Assembly (NCBI GenBank): GCA_900542355.1
Contig: UQNE01000010.1
Coordinates: 41,704 to 105,703, forward strand
DNA from: an uncultured Bacteroidales bacterium
GTDB taxonomy: Bacteria; Bacteroidota; Bacteroidia; Bacteroidales; Paludibacteraceae
Direction: 5' to 3'
DNA: 64,000 bases
The notes under the pieces were generated by a model. The model ran no database searches, was not told the origin of the DNA, and was given only the letters and a program-made list of their open reading frames with translations. Numbering within the stretch: position 1 is the first letter of the stretch; the number at the start of each line of letters is the position of its first letter. Positions 36,861 through 46,469 of this stretch are shown here, in pieces. A program made the translations under genes and the position numbers.

Positions 36861-37922
36861 TCAGTTGTTAATATAATTGTTAATTAGTTGTATCTTGTTA
36901 GTTGTCTGCGCGAGGTTGTCGGTATTGCCGCCAAGCAGCGGACAATAGAGTTCTAAACTCGAGCGCAGCATCTTGCTTTCCGCCAGCGCACGGACTTCAA
37001 TATCGGTCATCGCGGCACGGTAGAAGAATAGTTGGCAGATGTCCTTGCCCGCAATAGAAAAATGCGTCGTCGTATCGGTGTAGTTTTCTAAGGTGGCGAC
37101 ACACTCGCCGTTGGTGTACCACTGCAAGCAACGGCGGCAATCGGAATAGACGATGGTGTATGTGGTATCGTTGCTCGTATAAGCCAGCGTGTACGATTCT
37201 AATCCGGGTTCGGCGGTAAAACCAATCGCCTCCACCCCACTCCTGTTACCCTTGGTGGCAACATACTGCGGAAGCGGCTTGCCTTGGTCTAACGTCGTAA
37301 ACAGCGAGGGCGGGAAACTGCTTGCCAAAGCCTTATGTCCGCGGGTGTTGGGGTGGTAGATGTCGGTGCCGTCCCAATAGCCGTCCGCCCAATGCCCCGC
37401 GCCGTCATCAATCGTGCCGAAGAGATTGACAGTAGTTACATTCCACTGCTGCACCTCGAGGTTCACCTCGCAAAGGTCCTCATAATCCACCGCATTGAAG
37501 TCGGCACGCGGATAGTTGTTGGTAACGATAACTATGCGTCCGTCGCGCTGCAATTGCTCTATCAAGCGCGGCATATTCTCGCGATAGGAGAGCAAGGCGC
37601 GTTCGCCTTTCTCGTGCAACCCCTCATTGCCGAGACTGAGACCAACGACCACATACTTTGCTTGTGTGGGGAGTAAGTCGGTTTCATACCGCGCCAAGAG
37701 GTCGTAGGTATTGTTGCCGCCTACCGATATATTGACGGCTTGCCACCCGCTCGGCAAAAGGCGACTCACACAGTCGGCATAGCCTTGCAGAGAATCTGCC
37801 CCCACGCCCTTGCATACCGATGAGCCAAAGAAGCAGACGGTATGTTCCGCCGATGGAGCGCAGGAGGCGAATAGCATCGTCATCCCGAGCAGCCAACTAT
37901 ATATGGTACGATGTGAGCGCAT
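36861..37922 (-). CDS. SGNH/GDSL-type hydrolase lipoprotein with a LamG-like C-terminal domain
   Basis: 353 residues from the ATG at 37922 (MRSHRTIYSWLLGMTMLFASC). This start gives a lipobox (LFASCAPS) and avoids overlap with the upstream GH30 gene. SGNH blocks are visible: VCFFGSSVCKGVGA (Ser nucleophile in GSS), VNISVGGNNTYDLL (Gly/Asn), VGLSLGNEG and DIYHPNTRGH (Asp-His pair). The C-terminal half (about 220-350) looks like a concanavalin-type sandwich (YTNGECVATLENY, LFFYRAAMTDIEVRAL). It probably deacylates a glycan at the outer membrane. It lies 14 bases after GH30. Confidence 0.85.
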   Translation of the reverse strand: MRSHRTIYSWLLGMTMLFASCAPSAEHTVCFFGSSVCKGVGADSLQGYADCVSRLLPSGWQAVNISVGGNNTYDLLARYETDLLPTQAKYVVVGLSLGNEGLHEKGERALLSYRENMPRLIEQLQRDGRIVIVTNNYPRADFNAVDYEDLCEVNLEVQQWNVTTVNLFGTIDDGAGHWADGYWDGTDIYHPNTRGHKALASSFPPSLFTTLDQGKPLPQYVATKGNRSGVEAIGFTAEPGLESYTLAYTSNDTTYTIVYSDCRRCLQWYTNGECVATLENYTDTTTHFSIAGKDICQLFFYRAAMTDIEVRALAESKMLRSSLELYCPLLGGNTDNLAQTTNKIQLINNYINN

Positions 37923-37936
37923 TTTCGTCAGTCGGT

Positions 37937-39442
37937 TTATCGTTTCCAAACGCAAGAGGTGATACTCTTGGCAGGCAGGGTGATATTGAAGTGGTGCGTA
38001 TTGTCGTCAATCACGAACGATACGCCAGCATCGCCTTCGTTGAATAGCACCAATCCGTAAGTGCCGTCGGGGTTCTCCGATGCCACTGCTGACACATTGG
38101 TAGGCAGATAGCCGGTAGTGCCGATACGCGTTGAACCCGTGCGGAGCGACTTACTCAAGTGCCCGATCACATAGTAGTGGCTGCGTTTGGTAAGCGTAGT
38201 GTAGTCTTTCGATGATACATCTACTGCGCCGTAGCAGGTAGAGCATGCGCCCGAACCGCCGTGAGGACCGCCGTTGTCATCGAGCATAAAGTTCCAAACG
38301 ATAACCGCTTTGCACCAACGAGTGATAGTAGCCATACAGGTATTTTTCATCTCCTGCATTAGCGACTGATTGAAACTCTGATAGTTCCAAGTGCCGATAG
38401 AAGCCTCGGTGAAATAGAGGTTTTTCTCCGGAGCGGCTTTGTGGATCGACTCCAACTCAGTCGGACTGCCGCCGTAATTGTGGTAGGCTGCACCATCGAT
38501 ATACTGCGAAGCATCGGCATCGGCGTAAATTTTGAGCGGGTATTGCTGTTGGTCTTCTTTGCCATCGTAATTGTAGTTGTGGTCAAAGCAGATGATTTTT
38601 GTCTGCAGATTCGCCGCACGGAAAGCGGGTCCAAGTGCCTTCTTTACAAAATCGCGCTCCTGATCCCATGGCATATAGAGCGACATCGAGTTGCCCCAGT
38701 TGAGCGGCTCATTCTCCACAGTAACACTGGTGATGTTCACCCCCTCTGCTTCAAAGGCTTGTATCCATTTGACAAAATAGGTGGCGTAGTCTTGATAGTA
38801 GTCGGGGTTGAGATAACCGCCCACCCAGTTGTTGTAGGTTCCCTTCTTGTTGATGTCGTCCACTTTCATCCAACGCGGACAACTCCACGGGGTGCCCATC
38901 ACTTTGAGGTCGGGGTTGATAGCCAATATCTCTTTGAGAACAGGAATGATGTACTGTGTCTCGTCGGGAGTAAGAGCAAAATGCTCAATACCCTTGGTGT
39001 CGCAACAGGTGTAGTCGTGGTTGGAGCGGGCGTTGAAATCGCTACCTCCAATAGGCACACGCACATAACTATAGCCCATACCTTTGTCCACACTAAAAGT
39101 CTCGGTAAGGATCTTCGTGCGATTGGCTTGCGACATCTGCATAAGGTTGTATGCCGCAGCACCCGTGATAGCGGCACCAAAACCATCAAACTCTTGATAG
39201 CGTACATTCGGATTGAGCGTAAGCGTTATCTCGGGCGACATATTCATACCTTCGGCAAAATCTTTGGCGATACCATCGAAGTGCATTGTATTGTCAGCCG
39301 TGGTGATATAGGTCATCACATCGCGCGTTTTCTCTTCCGTATTGCCTCCGTTATTGCCTCCGTTATCGGGCGGTGTAACGGGTGTATTGCAGGCCACGAG
39401 CATTGCAGCAGCAAGGAGAATGGAATACATATTGCGTTGCAT
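37937..39442 (-). CDS. Glycoside hydrolase family 30 lipoprotein (endo-beta-glucanase or glucosylceramidase type)
   Basis: 501 residues with a lipobox (AAAMLVACNT). The (beta/alpha)8 barrel shows the N-terminal QEFDGFGAAITGAAAY, SYVRVPIGGSDF, GTPWSCPRWMK, the acid/base Glu245 in VTVENEPLNWG and the nucleophile Glu346 in YFTEASIG. A C-terminal beta domain follows (GHLSKSLRTGSTRIG). Bacteroidota GH30_3 members encoded with SusC/SusD and GH3 are endo-beta-1,6-glucanases; beta-glucosylceramidases share the fold, so the substrate is inferred. As a surface lipoprotein it would make the first cuts outside the cell. Confidence 0.92.
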   Translation of the reverse strand: MQRNMYSILLAAAMLVACNTPVTPPDNGGNNGGNTEEKTRDVMTYITTADNTMHFDGIAKDFAEGMNMSPEITLTLNPNVRYQEFDGFGAAITGAAAYNLMQMSQANRTKILTETFSVDKGMGYSYVRVPIGGSDFNARSNHDYTCCDTKGIEHFALTPDETQYIIPVLKEILAINPDLKVMGTPWSCPRWMKVDDINKKGTYNNWVGGYLNPDYYQDYATYFVKWIQAFEAEGVNITSVTVENEPLNWGNSMSLYMPWDQERDFVKKALGPAFRAANLQTKIICFDHNYNYDGKEDQQQYPLKIYADADASQYIDGAAYHNYGGSPTELESIHKAAPEKNLYFTEASIGTWNYQSFNQSLMQEMKNTCMATITRWCKAVIVWNFMLDDNGGPHGGSGACSTCYGAVDVSSKDYTTLTKRSHYYVIGHLSKSLRTGSTRIGTTGYLPTNVSAVASENPDGTYGLVLFNEGDAGVSFVIDDNTHHFNITLPAKSITSCVWKR

Positions 39443-39505
39443 ATTAGTTGCGTATTTAATCTCCCGAGCGAGCAGGGTTTTCGGTATGCCCTGCTCGGGG
39501 AGAGG

Positions 39506-40981
39506 TTAGCGAAGTTTCTCGTATTTAGTTGTCTTATTGGTTACATCGAGCGTGATACGATAGATACCTTCAAAAGGTTCGTTGGTGGCGATCCAGTTGC
39601 CTTTCTCGTTACCCTCGGAGCCATCGCCTTTTTCGCCGTCCTTGACGATACCTGTGGCACTATCAATACCTTTGATATTCAGCCCGTTTTGGGTGTAGGT
39701 GCCACCGTCTTCTTCGCCGCCCCAACCGTGCTGGTGGAAGAACTTGAAGTTGAGTGAACCATAGTTGGCATAGTCAGTGCTCTGCTCGTTCTTCATATAG
39801 ACGGTGAATTGATACACGTTGTTACCCAACGGACGTGCCACAAAGTTTTGGTTCGGGCTATCGAAGCCCCAGCCCGATGTAGCAGAAGGATTGGCAGAAG
39901 GCTGCCCCATACCCACGCCACAGAGATACATCACATCGGGTGCAGTGAGTTCGTAGAGCGGTTCGACCACAAGATAGTCGTTGGCGATGTCGTAGGACAC
40001 ATAGTACTGGTCTTTCTTACCGAGGAACTTCACCTTGTTGCCACCGAGGTATTCCATCCAATCAAGGTTATATGCCTTTGAGAGATCTGCGCAACCCGTG
40101 ATTTCCACTTCGCTGTTCTCGTCGAAGAAGATTTTTGCGCCACGGTAGAGTTTGGCAACGCTGCTCGAACTGATGTAGGTCGGAGTCTCAATGAGGTCGG
40201 CTTGTACATCGAGAGTAGTAACAGGTTGTGCTACCTTGCCGCCGTAGGTCAGTTCAAAAGTAAGCGGATTGAAAGTGATGGTATCGATACCCTCTATGGC
40301 GTCATCGCTTAGGGTGATCGAGGTTGCTTCGCCGGCATTGAACTGTGCCTCTGTAATCATAGTCAGTTTGCCGTTGAGCATACCGAAGACGGGTTTCGAC
40401 CAGTCAATACGCCCGAACTTAGTGCCGACGGTAGCAAGAAGGAACTCGATAGACTTCGGATATGTGAGATCGTATGCCACAAAGCGGTCGTTATCGAAGG
40501 TCATCTGTTTGCCCTTGCCGAGAGGCTTATAGTCGATAGTAGGCGGCATAACATACATAGTTTCGAGAGCAGGACGATGACCTGTGCAACCGCCAAGGAT
40601 CATATCTTTGGTAGTTCCTTCCACATTGGTAGCAGTAAGATAGACCTTGACCTGCTCACCCTCTGCCATATTAGCCCCGAAGGGTACGGCATAGCGATAA
40701 CTGCCCTCAAACGCATAATCGGGGGTGCGCACTACCTCGTTGGCAAATACATTCGTTCCTGCTACCACCTTGATCGACAGCGTAGAGAGCGGGGTTTGCG
40801 TCTCTGTAACTTTCACATTGAAAGCGATACTATCAGTGCCGAACTGCACATCGGTAGTCAGCAGTGTTGCCTCTATTTGCGGGTCGCCCGCAGGATAGAC
40901 CTTGCGGAATTCCTTTTGCTGGCAGCCGATAGCGAAAGCGGCTACAGCCAACATCATCAATGATCGATATATTTTTTTCAT
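39506..40981 (-). CDS. Surface glycan-binding lipoprotein of the PUL (SusE-position)
   Basis: 491 residues with a lipobox (AVAAFAIGCQQ). An N-terminal Ig-like domain (about 25-130; TTDVQFGTDSIAFNVKV) is followed by beta-rich domains. The last third has YLCGVGMGQPSANPSATSGW, GSLNFKFFHQHGWGGEE and GIYRITLDVTNKTTKYEKL, resembling the DUF5016/DUF5125/DUF5121 surface glycan-binding proteins of Bacteroides beta-glucan loci. It occupies the place right after susD. It should bind the polysaccharide at the cell surface and pass it to SusCD. Confidence 0.83.
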   Translation of the reverse strand: MKKIYRSLMMLAVAAFAIGCQQKEFRKVYPAGDPQIEATLLTTDVQFGTDSIAFNVKVTETQTPLSTLSIKVVAGTNVFANEVVRTPDYAFEGSYRYAVPFGANMAEGEQVKVYLTATNVEGTTKDMILGGCTGHRPALETMYVMPPTIDYKPLGKGKQMTFDNDRFVAYDLTYPKSIEFLLATVGTKFGRIDWSKPVFGMLNGKLTMITEAQFNAGEATSITLSDDAIEGIDTITFNPLTFELTYGGKVAQPVTTLDVQADLIETPTYISSSSVAKLYRGAKIFFDENSEVEITGCADLSKAYNLDWMEYLGGNKVKFLGKKDQYYVSYDIANDYLVVEPLYELTAPDVMYLCGVGMGQPSANPSATSGWGFDSPNQNFVARPLGNNVYQFTVYMKNEQSTDYANYGSLNFKFFHQHGWGGEEDGGTYTQNGLNIKGIDSATGIVKDGEKGDGSEGNEKGNWIATNEPFEGIYRITLDVTNKTTKYEKLR

Positions 40982-41002
40982 TGTCGTATTCCTTTCATTT
41001 GA

Positions 41003-42529
41003 TTAGTAGCCCGGGTTCTGTTGGAGATTGGAGTTCTTGTCCAATGCAGTCTGCGGGATAGGCATCAGGCGATGTGCCTCCACAAACGGACGCGACTGCG
41101 GCAGGCGTCCCTCATCACGGGTGTTGATGGTGTTCATCACATCCATCAGTTTGCCGAAACGAATGAGGTCGAACAGACGCTGCCCCTCGAGTGCCAGTTC
41201 CAAACGGCGCTCGTGCAGAATAGCATCCAACATAGCATCTGTGCTTGCGAGGGCATCGGTCTTCACATCACCGAGTTTTGCACGGTGGCGCACATCATTG
41301 ACCAAGTCGGCAGCCCCGCTCAAGTCGCCTTGATGTGCCAATGCCTCGGCTTTGAGCAACATCATATCGGCACCACGCAACTTGATAATGCTGTTGAATG
41401 CCGAGCGGCACTTGTACATAAATGGATAGTGGTCAGCGGGATAGTAGTTGCTCCATGCACAATCGTAGTAAACGATGGTCTGGTTGCGACGCAGGGTGTC
41501 TCCCTCGGCATCGAAAGCAGCGATGAGGTCGCGGCTCGGGGTAATCCATTTTGCCCACGAGAAACTATTGTCCCAGTTAGACAGGTCGCGTCCGAACATC
41601 CATGTGCACCAGTTGCCGCTACCTGCGGGATATTGCACCTCGAGGATCGTCTCGCGCGAGTTGCGCAAGGTGGCATCTCCACCGGCTCCGTTATCGCCTG
41701 TGCCCGGCGTATAGCCCCAGAGGTCAGCAAAATTCGGTTCGAGCGTGATACCGTCAGCAAAAACCAAGTCGCAGTATTTCACCACATTCTCCCAATCGCT
41801 TTTCTCGGCATATAGTTTGGCAAGCAGTGCATAGGCAACAGTCTTGCTCAGACGGGTCTTGTCCGCATTGTCGATAACTGGGGCATACGGGATAGCCTCT
41901 GTGAGGTCGTTGATAACCTGCTGGTAAGCCGAATCCTGTGTTACCGGTTTCGGGAAATAGATAGGATATACCTCCTCGATATTGTCCGCAGTGATGTCGG
42001 GTGCTTCGGTAAGGTTGAGCGGGATATTGCCGAACCAATGTGCGAGGTCAAAGAGCATCATTCCACGGAAAATCTTTGCCTCGGCTTTCCATTGGTTGCG
42101 CTCCTCCTGCGTAAACGAGGGGTCTTCCACCTTGTCTATATTGGTGATGACCACATTCGCCTGTGCGATGTCTTCGAGGTAACGATCCCAATCGCGGGCA
42201 ATATCGCTATTGGACGCATCAAGGGCATTGGTCTCTACAGGCACTACCTCCGCACCGGTCGTACCGGCATACGCATTGTCGGTGCGAGCCTCGCCAAAGA
42301 GCAGGTAATCCACATACCAATGTTCCTGACGGTCGCGCATCAACTGATAGAGGTTCTGATAGACCGCTTGGATAGCCGCACGGTCTTTGAATTTCACACG
42401 TGTGGTGTCGGCCTCAGAAGAACCGAGGTTTAGTTCCGATTGGTCGGAGATCGGCTCGATATTCAGGTCGCAACTTGCCATACTGAGTGCGGCAACGGCG
42501 ACACCTATTATATATAGATACTTTTTCAT
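41003..42529 (-). CDS. SusD/RagB-family outer-membrane lipoprotein
   Basis: 508 residues from the ATG at 42529 (MKKYLYIIGVAVAALSMASC, lipobox MASC). It has the TPR-like helical SusD fold with AEAKIFRGMMLFDLAHWFGNIPLNL, AKLYAEKSDWENVVKYCDLV, the C-terminal ADMMLLKAEALAHQG and ILHERRLELALEGQRLFDLIRFGKL. It forms the lid over its SusC partner and helps capture glycan. It starts 24 bases after susC. Confidence 0.95.
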   Translation of the reverse strand: MKKYLYIIGVAVAALSMASCDLNIEPISDQSELNLGSSEADTTRVKFKDRAAIQAVYQNLYQLMRDRQEHWYVDYLLFGEARTDNAYAGTTGAEVVPVETNALDASNSDIARDWDRYLEDIAQANVVITNIDKVEDPSFTQEERNQWKAEAKIFRGMMLFDLAHWFGNIPLNLTEAPDITADNIEEVYPIYFPKPVTQDSAYQQVINDLTEAIPYAPVIDNADKTRLSKTVAYALLAKLYAEKSDWENVVKYCDLVFADGITLEPNFADLWGYTPGTGDNGAGGDATLRNSRETILEVQYPAGSGNWCTWMFGRDLSNWDNSFSWAKWITPSRDLIAAFDAEGDTLRRNQTIVYYDCAWSNYYPADHYPFMYKCRSAFNSIIKLRGADMMLLKAEALAHQGDLSGAADLVNDVRHRAKLGDVKTDALASTDAMLDAILHERRLELALEGQRLFDLIRFGKLMDVMNTINTRDEGRLPQSRPFVEAHRLMPIPQTALDKNSNLQQNPGY

Positions 42530-42553
42530 ATTGGTGTGCATTTTCTATTTCGA

Positions 42554-45500
42554 TTAAAACTCAATGTTAAGTCCGAGTACGAAACTGCGGGTTTGCGGGT
42601 AGGTACCGTAGTCAAGCCCTTGTACGGTACCCGAGTTGCCGTTTTGGTTCACTTCGGGGTCCATACCGAGGTAACGGGTCAGCGTAAAGAGGTTCTGCGC
42701 CGAGAAATACGGTTGCAGGCGGCTCATACCTATCTTCTGCATCCATTTGCCCGAGAACTCATAGCCGATAGTGAGGTCTTTGAGGCGGATATACGAACCG
42801 TCCTCTACAAAGTAATCGCTCACCTTCATGTCGAAACCTGCCTTCGGAATAGAGGTTTCCATACCCGGGCGACGCCAGCGGTCGAGCACACGCACCGACT
42901 GATTCTTAGCGTCGTACATACCCTCGGTCTCGATACGACCGGCATTGAAGATGTCGTTGCCATACGAGCCTTGGAGCAAGAAACTGATGGTTACACCGTA
43001 GAAACGGAAAGTGTTGGTCATACCGAAAGTGAAGTCGGGGTTCGGGTCGCCGATATAAGTACGGTCGGCAGCCGTAACTTCGCCATCGCCGTTTACATCT
43101 AAGTAAATCAGTTCACCCGTTTCCGAATCCACACCGCCTGTCTTGTAGCCGTAGAACGAGCCGAGCGGCATTCCCGGGGTGTTGCGCACGCAGTAGTCGG
43201 CAAGCACATCGGTTACTTTGGCATCGTAATATACCTGGCTGGTAGCCAGTTTGTCGAGGCGGTTCTTGTTGTGCGAGATATTCAGTTGGGTATCCCATTG
43301 GAAGTTCTTGCGCACGAAATTGTGCGAAGTAATAGAGAACTCCACACCCGTGTTGGTCATCTCGCCTTCATTACGCTGGATCGACGATACGGCAGCCGAA
43401 CCGGCAGGCAGAGTAACCCACATCAGCATATTGGTGGTTTTCTTGTAATACCAGTCGAAATTGAGCGTCAATCGGTTGTGGAACATAGTCCAATCGAAGC
43501 CCACATTGGTCTGCGAAGTGGTTTCCCAAGTAAGGTCGGTGTTGCGAAGCGAAGCCTGGCTGTAGGTCGGTACTGCATGCTCCTTACCCGTTTCCCACCA
43601 GTTCTGGCGGTTGATGTTGTAACGCTCTAAGTAAGCATAGTCGCCTATACCGGCTTGGTTACCCGTCTGTCCCCAACCGCCACGGATCTTGAGGTCGTCG
43701 ATCCATGTTACATCTTTCATAAACTCCTCGCCCGAGATACGCCATGCGGCACTTGCCGAGGGGAAGTAGCCCCAACGATGACCGGGAGCCAGTTTAGACG
43801 AACCGTCTGCACGGAAGTTAACCGAGAGCAAGTAGCGCGAATCGTAGTTGTAACTAACGCGGGCAAAAGCCGACATGATTGCCCACTCGCTTGCCGTAGT
43901 GGTGGTAGCACTCGGGTCTATCTTGTTGGCGGCATTGAGGGTCTCTATCGTACCGTCGGCATAGTGGCTACCCTGTATATTCGAGTAGGTGTACATCGAG
44001 TGGGTGTACGATGAACCGAGCATCACATCAAGGTTGTTCTTGCCGAGTTGCGTATTGTAGTTCAGCACATTATCCCACACCGTAACGAGGTCGGAGGTGC
44101 GGCGGTCGGTACCTTCGCCATACTGGTTGCGTCCCCACGAGGTCTTATCGGGGTCGAGGAACGAGGTGAAATTGACCATCTTCAAGTCCTCGGTGAAGGT
44201 AGTAGTAAACTTCAGCGAGTGGTTGTAGTTGTCTGCACGCTCAAACTTCTTGGTGTCGTAGAGCGTAAATATACCCTTACCGCTGGCTACCAAACGATGT
44301 TGCTTATCGTGCTGATTCTTATAGCGTTCGATATTCTCCAACGGGTGCGTGATATTGCTCACGCCATAAAAATTGGTGTAGTAGTGGTTGGGGTTCTCGG
44401 GGTCGTAGATAGGTGCATAAGTAGGTGTATTGATCACCGACAGCACCAGTCCGCCACGGTTAGCACCCGTACCCGAAGAGATAGTACCGGCGTTGTCGCT
44501 GTAGGCATACGCCACATTGCCTCCCACATTGAGCCACTTGGTTACATCGGCATCTAAGGCTGTACGGAAGTTATAGCGCGAGAACTTAGTGGTAGGTATC
44601 ACACCCACTTCGTTGGAGTAGCCGCCCGACATATAGTAGTTGACCTTGTCGGTGCTACCGTTGACGGAGAGTTGATAGTTCTGCGTCGAACCGGTCTTAT
44701 AGGTCTCGTCGAACCAGTTGGTCTCGTCTTTGAGTCCGTCGGGCAACACCACTGTCGAACCGAGGTCGGCAAGATACTCTTTATACTGCTCATAGTTGAG
44801 GCTCTCCATACGATTGGTAACCTGTGTCCAACCGCCGTACATCGAGAATGCCACATGCATCTTCTCTTTCGATTGCGCTCCTGCCTTCGTGGTAATCATA
44901 ATCACACCGTTGGCAGCACGCGAACCGTAGATAGCCGCCGAAGAAGCGTCTTTCAGCACCTGCATCGCCTCGATGTCGTTCGGCGCAAGGAAGTCGATAT
45001 TGGTCATCGGCACACCGTCCACCACATAGAGAGGGTCGTTGCTGGCGTTCATAGAGGTTGTACCGCGCACGCGCACCACCATACCTGCACCGGGCTGACC
45101 GTTGGGTTTCACCACTGTTACACCCGCAGCCTTACCCTGCATGGCTTGTGCGGCACTCGTGATAGGGATTTTCTCAAGGTCTTCCGTAGAAACGGAGGAG
45201 ATAGCCGTGGTAACATCGCGTTTCTTCTGCGTACCATAACCGATTACCACCACCTCATCGAGGGCTTCGGTATCGTCTTGCAACACTACCGAAAGCGGGC
45301 TCTTGGCTGCGGCAGAAATCTCCGCCGACTTCATACCTACATAACTGATAACGAGCGTGGCTTGCTCGCTGCTCACCGAGAGCGAGAAATTACCGTCGAA
45401 ATCGGTAACTGTACCATTACTCGTACCTTTCTCAAGTACACTGGCACCGATGACAGGCTCGTGCTGTCGGTCGGTAACCACACCGCTGACGACAACATCG

Positions 45501-45559
45501 GCCATCGCCGTGATGTTGGCAAACAACAATGCGGAGAATAGAAGTAGTTTGTGTTTCAT
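42554..45559 (-). CDS. SusC/RagA-family TonB-dependent glycan importer
   Basis: 1001 residues: signal peptide, carboxypeptidase-regulatory domain (about 20-100; VSGVVTDRQHEPVIGASV), SusC signature and TonB-box region EVVVIGYGTQKKRDVT, plug (about 120-225; VRVRGTTSMNASNDPLYVVDG) and a 22-strand barrel ending TRSFVLGLNIEF with terminal Phe. It imports oligosaccharides across the outer membrane with TonB energy. It is the first gene of the PUL operon, preceded by a consensus promoter at 45716-45747 and a leader of about 150 bases. No adjacent sigma/anti-sigma, HTCS or SusR regulator is present in the window. Confidence 0.95.
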   Translation of the reverse strand: MKHKLLLFSALLFANITAMADVVVSGVVTDRQHEPVIGASVLEKGTSNGTVTDFDGNFSLSVSSEQATLVISYVGMKSAEISAAAKSPLSVVLQDDTEALDEVVVIGYGTQKKRDVTTAISSVSTEDLEKIPITSAAQAMQGKAAGVTVVKPNGQPGAGMVVRVRGTTSMNASNDPLYVVDGVPMTNIDFLAPNDIEAMQVLKDASSAAIYGSRAANGVIMITTKAGAQSKEKMHVAFSMYGGWTQVTNRMESLNYEQYKEYLADLGSTVVLPDGLKDETNWFDETYKTGSTQNYQLSVNGSTDKVNYYMSGGYSNEVGVIPTTKFSRYNFRTALDADVTKWLNVGGNVAYAYSDNAGTISSGTGANRGGLVLSVINTPTYAPIYDPENPNHYYTNFYGVSNITHPLENIERYKNQHDKQHRLVASGKGIFTLYDTKKFERADNYNHSLKFTTTFTEDLKMVNFTSFLDPDKTSWGRNQYGEGTDRRTSDLVTVWDNVLNYNTQLGKNNLDVMLGSSYTHSMYTYSNIQGSHYADGTIETLNAANKIDPSATTTTASEWAIMSAFARVSYNYDSRYLLSVNFRADGSSKLAPGHRWGYFPSASAAWRISGEEFMKDVTWIDDLKIRGGWGQTGNQAGIGDYAYLERYNINRQNWWETGKEHAVPTYSQASLRNTDLTWETTSQTNVGFDWTMFHNRLTLNFDWYYKKTTNMLMWVTLPAGSAAVSSIQRNEGEMTNTGVEFSITSHNFVRKNFQWDTQLNISHNKNRLDKLATSQVYYDAKVTDVLADYCVRNTPGMPLGSFYGYKTGGVDSETGELIYLDVNGDGEVTAADRTYIGDPNPDFTFGMTNTFRFYGVTISFLLQGSYGNDIFNAGRIETEGMYDAKNQSVRVLDRWRRPGMETSIPKAGFDMKVSDYFVEDGSYIRLKDLTIGYEFSGKWMQKIGMSRLQPYFSAQNLFTLTRYLGMDPEVNQNGNSGTVQGLDYGTYPQTRSFVLGLNIEF

Positions 45560-45715
45560 ATAGATTGGTATTGTGTGTTTCCTAAGTCGATATCAGCCGT
45601 GTGTTCCATACTCATTTATCCCATATCCTTATGCCACCACAACCATGATGTCCGCCCCTGTGTTTTTCTGCTATTCTGAGTGGTATAGACACGCCCTCAA
45701 CTATGTTTTTCGGTG

Positions 45716-45747
45716 CAAAGATAGAACAAAATCGCTTGTCCCGCAAA
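45716..45747 (-). promoter_or_regulatory. Promoter of the polysaccharide utilization locus
   Basis: On the minus strand, TTTG (complement of 45744-45747), exactly 20 bases, then TATCTTTG (complement of 45716-45723). Transcription would begin near 45709, leaving a leader of about 150 bases before the susC ATG. Confidence 0.78.
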
Positions 45748-45849
45748 TAATTATTCCCCAATGTGGGCAAAAAGTGGTATGTTTTACAACATATTTGCCA
45801 TAATAATTTGATTATCTGTATATTACAATATAGCATTACAGGGTAAAAA

Positions 45850-46437
45850 GTGGACTTTCGGGGATGTTATTTCCCTACTCTATCCGTCAATTTTTCCACA
45901 TAATGGATTCCGCAAGCGAAGGTGAAGCCACAGCGGCTCCGTCTAAATAGCACAGTGATTGAAGGCTCCGTTAATTGCAACTAATTGGCAACAAAACTTT
46001 GTCCTATTCTCCATAAATGGCCATTAAAGACACCATTAAAAAGGCATTGGCGCAAGTTCTGCGTTCATTGCGGCTAACTAACGATTATTGCTGCGCTATG
46101 GGAGCAGAAGGGAAACATCTATAAATTGCCATTGCACTAACTGTTGCGCAACGGAGAAAAAAGTGTCATTTGTTAAGATTTAGGGGGTGCAACGCCATAT
46201 AAAGGGAATGTACCGAATATATAAGGCCTATCGCCCTACCACTACCCTACCACTATCTACTTTTATAAGGGTCTTATAAGGGTTGTTTCTTAAGATTTCG
46301 TGGCTATTTTTCAAACTACTAAACTATGAAGTAAACGAGATAAAATCACTGTGCAACATCTTACCCCCACCCGCTGCCTTATGCGTATCTTCACACTTTC
46401 TTCACAAATCCTTCGCAACTGCGTAACAAAATACCTC
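45850..46437. repeat. Gene-free divergent region with two 11-bp tandem duplications
   Basis: CCCTACCACTA is repeated twice (46234-46255) and TTATAAGGGT(C/T) twice (46263-46284), both with an 11-base period. TTGTTAAGATTTAGG and TTTCTTAAGATTTCG flank them. Near 46010-46055 lies an inverted copy of the TTTAATGG module (TCCATAAATGGCCATTAAAG). No gene or RNA was recognised. Confidence 0.6.
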
Positions 46438-46445
46438 TACCTTTG
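46438..46445 (+). promoter_or_regulatory. -7 element upstream of the TonB receptor gene
   Basis: TACCTTTG at 46438-46445 matches the Bacteroidota -7 box. The corresponding -33 position (TTCG) is poor. A start near 46452 would leave about 18 bases of leader and excludes the in-frame ATG at 46443. Confidence 0.55.
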
Positions 46446-46469
46446 CACCGGATTTCAAAAACAAGGTAC

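Noticed and set aside
35700..36887. Open frame of 395 codons on the plus strand
   Set aside because: Antisense shadow of the exported three-repeat protein.
38441..39757. Open frame of 438 codons on the plus strand
   Set aside because: It runs antisense across the GH30 gene and the end of the glycan-binding lipoprotein; both are well supported.
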